Notes under the pieces: generated by a model
What the model saw: the letters and a program-made list of their open reading frames with translations, nothing else
Database searches by the model: none
What the model was told of the DNA's origin: nothing
Program-made: the position numbers and the translations under genes
Shown here: one piece after another, positions 1-7,962 of the stretch
Position numbering within the stretch: position 1 is the first letter of the stretch
How the letters are laid out: each line of letters starts with the position of its first letter
Source of the DNA: CAYWMP01 sp964459445
GTDB lineage: Bacteria; Desulfobacterota; DSM-4660; Desulfatiglandales; HGW-15
Assembly (NCBI GenBank): GCA_964459445.1
Contig: CAYWMP010000001.1
Span: 62,001 to 126,000, forward strand
Reading direction: 5' to 3'
Length of the DNA: 64,000 nucleotides

Positions 1-1544
1 ATTTTTGCATCATCCAAGATGCCGAAGCAATCAATAATTGCGGCTCGGCCTCCGGTCATTTTCACAATGTCGTTTGGATCAAAATCCAAATATTCCTGAT
101 GACGAACCGCAAAGATCACGGCATCGGAATCCTTTAAGGCTTTGTTCAAATCCTGGGTCATGCGAAACTCGCTAAGATGTTCCTGGTTGCGGAAGAAACG
201 CGACCAGCTGCTGCCTGCAGCGGGATAGGTGTCCTGTTTTTCGAGCTCCCACCAGTGGGGCACATAGGGATCATGGGCCTTCACGTCAGCGCCCATCTCG
301 GTCAGTTTGCGGATGATGATTTCGGACCCGCTATACCGCGTGTCCCCCACGTCCTGGCGATAGGATGCCCCCAAGAGTGTTATTTGGGACGCTGCCACGA
401 TTTGGCCCATATTTCTGAGGGCGTCCCTCGTCAACTGGGCGGCATGGAGCGCTCTGGTGTCATTGATATTTATGGCCTCGGGTGTAATTTTGAAAATCTC
501 ACTCTCAAAACCCATCAAATGCTTGTAGGCCCATAGTCCCAACCCCCCGTCCTTGGGCAGGCAATAGCCGCCTATCCCTGGTCCCGGGAAGATGATATTG
601 CTGTGCGTCGGCCTTACTTTGATGGCCTCGATGACTTTTATGATGTCCACGCCGTTTGTCTCAGCAAAGAGGCTCCACTCATGGAGAAAGGCCAGGATAG
701 TCGCCCGATAGCTGTTTTCAACGATCTTGCATGTTTCACTTTCAAGCGGTCTGTCGAGGACCGTTAATGGAAATTTGTCCACATTAATCACCTCGGACAG
801 GAATTTTGTGACCTTGTCCCGGCTTTCGCCATTGATGCCGCTGCACACGCGCCAAAAATCCCTGACCGAACCGACATAGTTTTTGCCCGGCATAACCCTT
901 TCAAAACTGTGAGCCAACTGAGGTTCTTCTTTTATGCCCCTCTTCTTGAAGGCCTTTTTGACAATGGGGTATGCAACATACTCGGTTGTTCCCGGAGGAA
1001 CCGTTGTTTCGATCAGCACAAGGCATTCGGGATTAATATATTCCCCTATGACCTTGAAGCTCTGCTCCAGGGCACTGATGTCTGCATGCCCGCTTTTCAA
1101 ATTACCCAATTCTTGTTTGAGGAAATCACATTGAACATCCACAACGAGTACATCAGCCAGTTTCAAGGCATCGTAGGTAAAGGTCGCAGTGAGAGTCTTT
1201 TTTTCATTTACGCAGCGCTCTATCATGGGCGCCACTTCTGGATCTTCTGCCTTGATTGGAGAAAGCCCTCGATTAAATAGCGGGATCTTCCAAAAACTCC
1301 GGTTGCTCGGTCTCTGCATGCCGATAACGAACTTATTAGGTTTGCCGGTCTTTTTATCCACGCAATCGGCCACAACCGCTGCCATAACAGCGCCAACAAA
1401 TCCAAGGCCCATCACAACAACGATCTCACGGCCCTTCTTACGCTGTTCATTAACAAGCTTCAAGAGCCGCTCGTATTCCTTTTTGTAGTCTTCCTCATCG
1501 GGGAGTTTAAATTTTTCACCTTCAGGGCTTATCGAGTATTCCAT
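1..1544 (-). CDS. Nucleotide-sugar dehydrogenase (UDP-glucose/GDP-mannose dehydrogenase family), 3' end outside window
   Basis: This reading frame starts at an ATG (1544) behind an AAGGTGG ribosome-binding site and stays open for 514 codons to the window edge, so the C-terminus is missing. The family oxidises the C6 hydroxyl of a UDP- or GDP-sugar to a uronate with two NAD+ in the cytoplasm, feeding polysaccharide or O-antigen synthesis. Visible features are an N-terminal Rossmann motif GLGFVGAVMA (about residue 46), ETTVPPGTTE, a central helical dimer region, and the active-site GGYCLPKD with catalytic Cys328. The region after residue 400 reads as the UDP-binding C-terminal domain. The roughly 40-residue N-terminal extension before the Rossmann fold is longer than in WecC or WbpA. 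The sugar substrate cannot be told from sequence alone. Confidence 0.88.
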   Translation of the reverse strand, partial: MEYSISPEGEKFKLPDEEDYKKEYERLLKLVNEQRKKGREIVVVMGLGFVGAVMAAVVADCVDKKTGKPNKFVIGMQRPSNRSFWKIPLFNRGLSPIKAEDPEVAPMIERCVNEKKTLTATFTYDALKLADVLVVDVQCDFLKQELGNLKSGHADISALEQSFKVIGEYINPECLVLIETTVPPGTTEYVAYPIVKKAFKKRGIKEEPQLAHSFERVMPGKNYVGSVRDFWRVCSGINGESRDKVTKFLSEVINVDKFPLTVLDRPLESETCKIVENSYRATILAFLHEWSLFAETNGVDIIKVIEAIKVRPTHSNIIFPGPGIGGYCLPKDGGLGLWAYKHLMGFESEIFKITPEAININDTRALHAAQLTRDALRNMGQIVAASQITLLGASYRQDVGDTRYSGSEIIIRKLTEMGADVKAHDPYVPHWWELEKQDTYPAAGSSWSRFFRNQEHLSEFRMTQDLNKALKDSDAVIFAVRHQEYLDFDPNDIVKMTGGRAAIIDCFGILDDAK

Positions 1545-1774
1545 GGTACCACCTTAATATATTTTTTTGGGGTGTGAGTTTTTAATCTCTTCCCTTTTAT
1601 CCACCTTCATCGAACCAACGGTGGTGATTAGTGAAAGCTTACTTAAAAGTCAAGCGATTCTTAATTGGGATTTGGCTCTTGGGCGGCGAACCTGGCCCAT
1701 GAATCGGCATTTGAAATTAATTCATTTTATATCTACTATGCTCAAAGTGGTCAAACCAAAACATGGAGTTTTAA

Positions 1775-2755
1775 TTGGAGATGCCCTCTAAGTTAACAAA
1801 CAATATCGGAGATTGGCTGGATCTCTTTGAGGCTTGCGAGCTGTGCCCCAGAAACTGCGGGGTAAACCGCCTTGCCATTGGAGCCGATGCCCGGAAAGGC
1901 TTTTGTGGAGAGAATAGTGATTTGCGCGTCGCTTATGTTGGACCGCACTTCGGCGAGGAACCCCCGATCACCGGTACACATGGATCGGGAACGGTCTTCT
2001 TTTCGGGATGCTCCCTTAGGTGTTCCTTTTGTCAAAATTTCCAGATATCTAACCAGAGCATGGGCGAGTCTCTAGACTTGAACGAACTATTTGAAAGAAT
2101 CAGAGAGATGATCGATAGACATCAGGTTCATAATGTCAATTTCGTAACCCCTGACCATTTCTGGCCCTATGCCTTTACCCTCATGAACCGCCTAAGAGAC
2201 AGAGGTTATGAGCTACCGCTTGTTTACAATCTGTCCGGATACCAATCGACACAATGGCTTAAGATTGCAGAGGACTATGCGGACATTTATCTGCCTGACT
2301 TCAAATATGCCGATGCGACACTATCGACCCGGCTATCCAAGGCCAAAGACTATCCTTCGGTTGCCCTTGATGCCATTTCGGAAATGGTGAGACAAAAGGG
2401 ATTCCTTGATGCTGCACAAGACGAGACATCACTGGCCAAGCAAGGGGTCCTGGTCAGGCACTTGATACTTCCAGGTCACATTGAAAATTCAATCAGCGCC
2501 TTGTCCATGCTGTACTTGGAATTTGGGAACACCTTACCTCTAAGCCTCATGTCCCAATACCAGCCGGTCTTGCTCCAAAAGGATAAAGATCTAAATCGCA
2601 CCCTGTCTCTTGATGAGTTCCGGAAGGTCTTCAATCACGCCACGGACCTGGGTTTTCAAAACCTGTATGTCCAGTTTCCCGAGGAGCAAGCCCTTGACAC
2701 AGAGCATTCTTCACCCTTTCTACCCGACTTCTCACAAACTCAACCCTTCTCTTGA
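1775..2755 (+). CDS. Radical SAM protein, PflA-like (putative pyruvate formate-lyase activating enzyme family)
   Basis: A 326-residue radical SAM enzyme. The SAM/[4Fe-4S] motif CxxxCxxC is C79-C83-C86 inside SGCSLRCSFC. An N-terminal Cys group (C21, C24, C28, C44) is typical of the PflX-like subfamily, whose members cleave SAM to a 5'-deoxyadenosyl radical; the target here is unknown. The start is a TTG at 1775, six bases after GGAG (1765-1768); the ATG at 1781 is an alternative. No glycyl-radical enzyme lies next to it. It is followed on the same strand by larC after about 110 bases, so it could belong to a cofactor or metal-maturation set, but this is inference. Subfamily members are often annotated as activating enzymes without experimental support. 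Confidence 0.85.
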   Translation: MEMPSKLTNNIGDWLDLFEACELCPRNCGVNRLAIGADARKGFCGENSDLRVAYVGPHFGEEPPITGTHGSGTVFFSGCSLRCSFCQNFQISNQSMGESLDLNELFERIREMIDRHQVHNVNFVTPDHFWPYAFTLMNRLRDRGYELPLVYNLSGYQSTQWLKIAEDYADIYLPDFKYADATLSTRLSKAKDYPSVALDAISEMVRQKGFLDAAQDETSLAKQGVLVRHLILPGHIENSISALSMLYLEFGNTLPLSLMSQYQPVLLQKDKDLNRTLSLDEFRKVFNHATDLGFQNLYVQFPEEQALDTEHSSPFLPDFSQTQPFS

Positions 2756-2863
2756 AAACCCCAAATCCTCCATACAAATGGGCGCCATTCATTGACTTCC
2801 CCTATTTGGGCTGTTAAAAAAAACAGAGGTCTTATCCTTACAAAAACCGTTGGATTATGAATT

Positions 2864-4030
2864 ATGAAAACTGCTTATCTAGACTGTTTTTCCGGCATTA
2901 GCGGCGACATGTTTTTGGGCGCGCTTCTGGATGCCGGACTTCCCTTTGAAGAGCTGAAGAACGCCTTGGGCTCCCTCCCCCTTGAGGGCTATACGCTTGA
3001 AGCAGAAAGGAAAGAGAAGAACCACCTTTTCGGAACCAGGTTCGTGGTCCGCGTAGATAAGTCTAAGCAGACCGGCCGGGGACTGGTTGATATTCGCGAA
3101 ATTATACTGGCCGGGGAATTGAGCCAGCACGTCAAAGACAAGTGCATCGAGATATTTAGCGATATCGCCAGGGAAGAGGGAAAGATCCACAACCGCCCGC
3201 CTGAAGAGGTCCATTTTCACGAGGTAGGGGCCGCGGATTCCATTGTTGATATTGTAGGCGCGGTCTTTGGGATCGAATTTCTGGGGCTTTCTTCCATTTA
3301 CTGCTCGTCTCTTCCCCTTGGCTCAGGCTTTGTTAACACGCAACACGGCAGGATTCCAATCCCTGCGCCCGCGACCATCGCCCTTTTAAAGGGCATTCCG
3401 GTCTATGAGTCGGGCCTCAAATTTGAGCTTGTCACACCCACAGGGGCGGCCCTTGTCAAAAACCTTGCCCGATCCTTTGGCGCCATGCCACCAATGGTAC
3501 TCGATCAGGTGGGGTACGGCGTCGGGAGCCATGATCTTCCGGACAGACCCAATCTATTGCGCATTCTGATGGGGCGGGAACAGACGGACGAAAGAGTAGA
3601 AACCGTGGTCATCATTGAGGTGAATCTGGATGACACAAACCCTGAATGGTTGGGCTATCTCATGGATCGACTGTTTGCCGGCGGGGCTTTGGACGTCCTA
3701 TTCTGTCCGGTCCAAATGAAAAAGAACCGCCCGGGGATTCTAGTGCAGGTCATAGGCAAACCCCATCAGAAGGACGACCTGATGGATATCCTTTTTAAAG
3801 AATCCAGTTCGCTGGGCATCCGCTTCAGGTACAGCCAAAGAAAAATCCTCGATCGCGCGACAACAGAACTCGACAGTCCCTGGGGAAGTCTCAAGGTCAA
3901 GAAGGTGATTCAACCCGATGGGTCCTTTTCCCTTCTGCCCGAATATGAGGCATGCAAAAAAATCGCAGAAGAAAAGGGTCTTCCCATCAAAGAAATCTAC
4001 CATTGGGTTATGTCGGAAAACAAACCGTAA
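2864..4030 (+). CDS. larC: LarC, nickel-pincer cofactor biosynthesis (cyclometallase)
   Basis: A 388-residue protein matching the LarC family (formerly UPF0272). In lactate-racemase systems LarC inserts nickel into the pyridinium-bis-thiocarboxylate nucleotide in a CTP-dependent reaction. Recognisable features are the N-terminal CFSGISGDMFLGALLDAG signature, the histidine-rich HFHEVGAADS (a probable metal site), and the C-terminal half with EVNLDDTNPEW and KKNRPG. In Lactobacillus larC is read through a programmed frameshift; here it is one uninterrupted frame. larB, larE and larA are not in the window, so the nickel-pincer enzyme served must be encoded elsewhere. Confidence 0.92.
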   Translation: MKTAYLDCFSGISGDMFLGALLDAGLPFEELKNALGSLPLEGYTLEAERKEKNHLFGTRFVVRVDKSKQTGRGLVDIREIILAGELSQHVKDKCIEIFSDIAREEGKIHNRPPEEVHFHEVGAADSIVDIVGAVFGIEFLGLSSIYCSSLPLGSGFVNTQHGRIPIPAPATIALLKGIPVYESGLKFELVTPTGAALVKNLARSFGAMPPMVLDQVGYGVGSHDLPDRPNLLRILMGREQTDERVETVVIIEVNLDDTNPEWLGYLMDRLFAGGALDVLFCPVQMKKNRPGILVQVIGKPHQKDDLMDILFKESSSLGIRFRYSQRKILDRATTELDSPWGSLKVKKVIQPDGSFSLLPEYEACKKIAEEKGLPIKEIYHWVMSENKP

Positions 4031-4061
4031 CGACTCTGGTTCGTGGTTGAAGGATTCACTG

Positions 4062-4080
4062 CCTGCCCGCCTCGGGCAGG
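4062..4080. repeat. Perfect 8-bp hairpin between larC and pgpA
   Basis: CCTGCCCG, a three-base loop, then CGGGCAGG. There is no T-run on either side, so it is not a convincing intrinsic terminator. It could be an mRNA-stabilising or processing hairpin between larC and pgpA. Confidence 0.5.
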
Positions 4081-4111
4081 TTAAAGGTTAATTGATAATA
4101 CTGAAATCTTG

Positions 4112-4636
4112 ATGTCGCAAACCCATTCTGTTAAGTTCACCTTCAAAGCATCCTTTATCAATGCCGGCATTCCGGGAAAGGCGGCATTGATCTTGGCTTC
4201 TTGGTTCGGTGCCGGATTGATGCCCATTGCCTCGGGCACTTTCGGAACCCTGGGCGCTGTGCCCTTGGTTCTGATCTCAAGCGCTCTCAGACCGAACTTT
4301 GCCGTTCTTTTCCTATTGGCTTTCACCCTGCTGGCAATCTGGATTTCAGGTTTGAGCCGAGAGATCCTTGGAAGAGATGATCCGTCGGAAATCGTTATTG
4401 ATGAAGTAGCCGGATTTCTTCTGACCCTACTCTTCATACCCATAACCTGGTTCAGTCTATTCATAGGATTCGTCCTATTCCGCATCTTCGACATACTGAA
4501 ACCATTCCCCATTAGACGTCTGGAGAGAATAAAGGGAGGCGCTGGTATTGTTCTGGATGACATATTGGCCGGGATTTATGCCAATCTCAGCTTGAGGATC
4601 GTCCTGTCGCTCATACAGTTGAGCGGAACATCCTGA
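4112..4636 (+). CDS. pgpA: Phosphatidylglycerophosphatase A
   Basis: A 174-residue integral membrane phosphatase that converts phosphatidylglycerol phosphate to phosphatidylglycerol. The family motifs are visible: an N-terminal hydrophobic segment with PIASGTFGTLGAVPL, and the acidic metal-binding VIDEVAGFLLT before another hydrophobic stretch. At least three membrane segments are apparent. The frame opens with TTG at 4109 directly followed by ATG at 4112; the ATG is preferred. cinA starts 27 bases downstream, and thpR overlaps cinA, so pgpA-cinA-thpR form a tight likely operon. That order is common in Desulfobacterota ahead of recA. Confidence 0.92.
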   Translation: MSQTHSVKFTFKASFINAGIPGKAALILASWFGAGLMPIASGTFGTLGAVPLVLISSALRPNFAVLFLLAFTLLAIWISGLSREILGRDDPSEIVIDEVAGFLLTLLFIPITWFSLFIGFVLFRIFDILKPFPIRRLERIKGGAGIVLDDILAGIYANLSLRIVLSLIQLSGTS

Positions 4637-4662
4637 GTACCATAGTACAATCGGGTGAATTA

Positions 4663-5919
4663 ATGCACGGTGAGATCATAACCATAGGTAACGAGCTTAC
4701 TTCAGGCAGAACTGTGGATCATAATGCCTGGTATGCGGCGGGGAGACTCACGGCTTCGGGATTGAAGGTCACGCGTATTAGTACGGTTGGCGACCACCAG
4801 GAGAGACTCACCCATGTCTTGACGAGGGCCTTGAAGGAGTCGCGATTCATTATCATTACCGGCGGCCTCGGCTCTACCGAAGACGACATGACCTGCGAGA
4901 TTGCTGCCGGCGCCCTGAACCGGTCCCTCTGCCTGGATAAACAGATGTTCGATCAGATCAAAAGCTATGTTGAGGCCAGAGGTATCGAGATGTCGCCCTC
5001 CCTGGAAAAGATGGCATGGATGCCGGAAGGGTCAAGGCTCCTAAGTCCTAACGGAACCGTGTGCGGGTTTTCATTGAAGGAAGGCGATGTCCGGCTCTAC
5101 TTCCTGCCGGGAGTCCCGGATCAGATGCGGTACCTCATGGATAAAGTCGTTCTCCCTAACCTGCTAACCCATTACAAGACCCTTCCTGTCTTTCGACAAA
5201 AAATCTTAAAGCTTTACGGCCTCAATGAACCAAACATCGCCGAAATCCTGAAGGATCTCCCGAATAGGGCGATGCCCCTTAATCTGGGATTCTATCCCCA
5301 ATTCCCTGAAAACCACATTACCATCAGTATGCGTGGTGACGATGAGCTTGAAGTGATGAAAGAATTGAAAGACATGGAAAAGGAGATACGTTCACGCGTT
5401 GGGCCCTATGTGTTCGCTTCAGAGAATCAGACCATGGAAGAGGTTGTGGGAGAACTGCTTCGGGTCAAGAACCGGACCGTCGCCTTGGCCGAATCCTGCA
5501 CCGGAGGCCTTATTGGAAATCTTTTGACCAATGTTTCGGGCAGTTCCAACTATTTCCTTGGGGGGATGGTGGTTTATAGCAACCGGTCCAAGGTCGATCT
5601 GCTCGGAGTCTCACCTGAGACAATTAATAAACATGGTGCAGTTAGCGACCAAACCGTGCGCGAGATGGCTGAAGGTGTCAGAAAAGGGATGAACTCAGAC
5701 ATCGGTCTGGCGGTAACCGGCATTGCGGGCCCCGATGGAGGAACAGAAGATAAACCGGTGGGCACCGTCCATATAGGGCTCGCTCAATCGGATAGGACAT
5801 CCTCCGGCAAGTATCGCTTTTGGGGGACAAGGAAGCAGATCAAGCAAAACACGGCCATGATGGCCCTGGATTGGGTGAGAAGGTACCTGAATGGAGATCC
5901 GTTCCTTTCTGGCCTTTGA
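4663..5919 (+). CDS. cinA: CinA family protein, nicotinamide-nucleotide amidohydrolase
   Basis: A 418-residue two-domain CinA. The N-terminal half is a MoaB/MoeA-like nucleotide-binding domain (GNELTSGRTVDHNAW, TGGLGSTEDD). The C-terminal half is the PncC amidase domain (ALAESCTGGLIG, GMVVYSN, TGIAGPDGG). PncC deamidates nicotinamide mononucleotide in NAD recycling, and the N-terminal domain of some CinA proteins is an ADP-ribose pyrophosphatase. The length is typical for the full-length form. It overlaps the thpR start by 29 bases and lies in the pgpA-cinA-thpR-recA-alaS neighbourhood. Confidence 0.93.
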   Translation: MHGEIITIGNELTSGRTVDHNAWYAAGRLTASGLKVTRISTVGDHQERLTHVLTRALKESRFIIITGGLGSTEDDMTCEIAAGALNRSLCLDKQMFDQIKSYVEARGIEMSPSLEKMAWMPEGSRLLSPNGTVCGFSLKEGDVRLYFLPGVPDQMRYLMDKVVLPNLLTHYKTLPVFRQKILKLYGLNEPNIAEILKDLPNRAMPLNLGFYPQFPENHITISMRGDDELEVMKELKDMEKEIRSRVGPYVFASENQTMEEVVGELLRVKNRTVALAESCTGGLIGNLLTNVSGSSNYFLGGMVVYSNRSKVDLLGVSPETINKHGAVSDQTVREMAEGVRKGMNSDIGLAVTGIAGPDGGTEDKPVGTVHIGLAQSDRTSSGKYRFWGTRKQIKQNTAMMALDWVRRYLNGDPFLSGL

Positions 5920-6463
5920 GTTGCCACAGGATATTAGGAAGGTCGTCGTTCAAGTTTCCGGTGAACTCAGGAAATCTCCTCTGGACGTTAGATGGGTCAA
6001 ACCTAAGAATATCCATCTCACGGTTGTCTTCCTGGGCAACATCAGAGAAGATGAGATTCCGTCCCTCAGAGATGCGGCGGAGAAAGTTTGTTTGAGTTTT
6101 GATCCCTTTTCTGTATCCTTGAAAGGGGTAGGATGTTTCCCGAACAGGCGTAAACCGAGGGTCCTATGGGTGGGGCTGGATGGCGACATCGAAAGGATGG
6201 GAAGTTTAAGGGATTCCCTTCAGGAAAGTCTGAGGCCCTTTGGGGTCAAACAGGAAAAGAGGGCGTTCAGACCCCATCTCACCCTGGGGCGATTTCGTAG
6301 AATAGGGAAAGCCCTTAAGCACCTGGAGGCACTCATTGCCGAGCATGAATCCCTGACAACCCCGGAGTGTCCTTTAAACGAACTGATCCTTTTCAGAAGT
6401 GATCTTAAGCCAAGCGGGGCGGTGTACTCTAAAATTGCCGCCTTTCCCCTTGCAGGCTGTTAA
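5891..6463 (+). CDS. thpR: RNA 2',3'-cyclic phosphodiesterase (2H / LigT family)
   Basis: A 190-residue 2H phosphoesterase. The two catalytic HxTx tetrads are clear: HLTVVFLGN (about residue 47) and HLTLGRF (about residue 131). The family hydrolyses 2',3'-cyclic phosphates of RNA ends and can ligate tRNA halves in vitro. The start overlaps the end of cinA by 29 bases, so translational coupling is likely. The last codons and the TAA stop fall inside a repeat element that begins at 6454, so the native C-terminus may have been altered by its insertion. Confidence 0.92.
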   Translation: MEIRSFLAFELPQDIRKVVVQVSGELRKSPLDVRWVKPKNIHLTVVFLGNIREDEIPSLRDAAEKVCLSFDPFSVSLKGVGCFPNRRKPRVLWVGLDGDIERMGSLRDSLQESLRPFGVKQEKRAFRPHLTLGRFRRIGKALKHLEALIAEHESLTTPECPLNELILFRSDLKPSGAVYSKIAAFPLAGC

Positions 6464-6648
6464 AAAACGCTCATCTGCCGTTCGACAGGCTCACGGCCCT
6501 GAGCAAAGCCGAAGAGCGGCGTTGCACTTCATCTTCTTGTCGCGCCGAAGCCTTGGCGAAGGCGGATCGTCATGGCGACGTACCTTTATGTACGACTCAT
6601 TCCTCGGGATTTCGTGCGCCTAACATCTAAGGTATTTTTTATCAGCCT
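6454..6648. repeat. Palindromic interspersed element A2 (MITE-like)
   Basis: About 195 bp bounded by imperfect inverted ends (AGGCTGTTAAAAAACGC on the left; AGGCTGATAAAAAATACC on the right, read on the minus strand). The interior carries GACGTAC-CTTTAT-GTACGACTC and CTCGGGATTTCGTGCGCC, both shared with the reverse complement of the element at 43534-43663. A sub-repeat of the TTCGACAGGCTCACGGCC...GAGCAAAGCCGAAG type is embedded near the left end. It encodes nothing and overlaps the thpR stop codon. The remaining bases to recA (6649-6856) are AT-rich, and I see no clear LexA box in them. Confidence 0.75.
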
Positions 6649-6856
6649 ACACAGTAATGAATTTACCAAAACCGCTTAGTTACTATTGACCATTGAATAT
6701 TAATTGTTGAATATTGAATAGTGTAGATTGACGATTGACAGGCGGCAGTAGGGAAAAGAAAAATAATGAAGACCTCGGACCTTTCCACAGAGGCTCGAGG
6801 TGTGCAAATGAACCATGACGATCGACAACTGACAAAGCAATAAAGGGGGTAAGAGC

Positions 6857-7900
6857 ATGGCAAATCAGATGGATAGAGACAAAGCGGTCGAGCAAGCCAT
6901 CTCGCAGATAGAGCGGCAGTTTGGACGGGGCTCAATCATGAAGATGAGCGCGGAGAAGGTGATCGATATACCGGCCATTTCGACGGGATCAATTGCCCTT
7001 GATCTCGCCCTCGGCATCGGCGGCGTTCCACGGGGGAGAGTGGTAGAAATATACGGCCCGGAGTCATCCGGGAAAACGACCCTGGCCTTGCACATCGCTG
7101 CCGAAGCACAGACCAATGAAGGCATGGTCGCCTTCGTGGATGCAGAACACGCCCTCGATGTAGGGTATGCCAGGAAATTGGGTGTCGACGTGGATAGTCT
7201 GTTGGTCAGCCAACCCGATACGGGCGAACAGGGTCTGGATATCGCCGAAATCCTCGTCAGAAGCGGCGCCATAGACCTCCTCATTATCGACTCAGTTGCT
7301 GCCCTGACTCCTAGGGCTGAAATTGAGGGTGAGATGGGCGATTCGCACGTGGGACTCCAGGCACGATTGATGTCCCAGGCCTTGAGAAAGCTGACGGGGA
7401 CCATCAGCAAATCCAGGACCTGTGTCATATTTATCAATCAGATAAGAATAAAAATCGGCGTCATGTTCGGGAATCCTGAGACCACAACCGGCGGCAATGC
7501 CTTAAAATTCTACGCAAGCCAACGACTGGACATCCGACGAATAGGCGCTATCAAGGAAGGAGATCAAGCCGTTGGAAACAGAACAAGGGTTCGGGTCGTG
7601 AAAAACAAAATTGCGCCGCCCTTCAAGGATGCCGAATTCGATATTATCTATGGAAAAGGCATCTCAAAAGAAGGCGATATCCTCGATCTGGGCGTATCCC
7701 TGGGAATTGTTGAAAAAAGCGGCGCTTGGTATTCCTACAGTGGAGAAAGATTGGGCCAGGGGAGAGAGAACGTGAAACGGTTTTTGGCTGAAAACGGAGA
7801 TATTATGGAGAATATCGCAGCCGCCATTATGGATAAAACGGGACTCAAAAAACAGGCCGGTGATGCAGAGGACAAGGAGAAGGAAGAGAAAGGGGAATAA
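6857..7900 (+). CDS. recA: Recombinase RecA
   Basis: A 347-residue RecA of standard length. It binds single-stranded DNA and ATP, catalyses strand exchange and triggers LexA-type repressor cleavage. Walker A is GPESSGKTT, Walker B is LLIIDSVAAL, and FINQIRIKIGVMFGNPETTTGGNALKFYAS is the loop L2/DNA-binding region with the invariant GG. The acidic, lysine-rich C-terminal tail is typical. An AAAGGGGG ribosome-binding site precedes the ATG. alaS follows after 62 bases; the recX gene often found between them is absent. I could not find a recognisable SOS operator upstream. Confidence 0.98.
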   Translation: MANQMDRDKAVEQAISQIERQFGRGSIMKMSAEKVIDIPAISTGSIALDLALGIGGVPRGRVVEIYGPESSGKTTLALHIAAEAQTNEGMVAFVDAEHALDVGYARKLGVDVDSLLVSQPDTGEQGLDIAEILVRSGAIDLLIIDSVAALTPRAEIEGEMGDSHVGLQARLMSQALRKLTGTISKSRTCVIFINQIRIKIGVMFGNPETTTGGNALKFYASQRLDIRRIGAIKEGDQAVGNRTRVRVVKNKIAPPFKDAEFDIIYGKGISKEGDILDLGVSLGIVEKSGAWYSYSGERLGQGRENVKRFLAENGDIMENIAAAIMDKTGLKKQAGDAEDKEKEEKGE

Positions 7901-7962
7901 AGGCACACTAATTGCTACTCAAGATCCTTCAGCGCCGGATTATGGATATAGAGGAATAATGA

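Noticed and set aside
909..1280. Plus-strand ORF of 123 codons at 909-1280 and similar frames in 177-1488
   Set aside because: They lie antisense to the nucleotide-sugar dehydrogenase, which is open for over 500 codons with intact family motifs.
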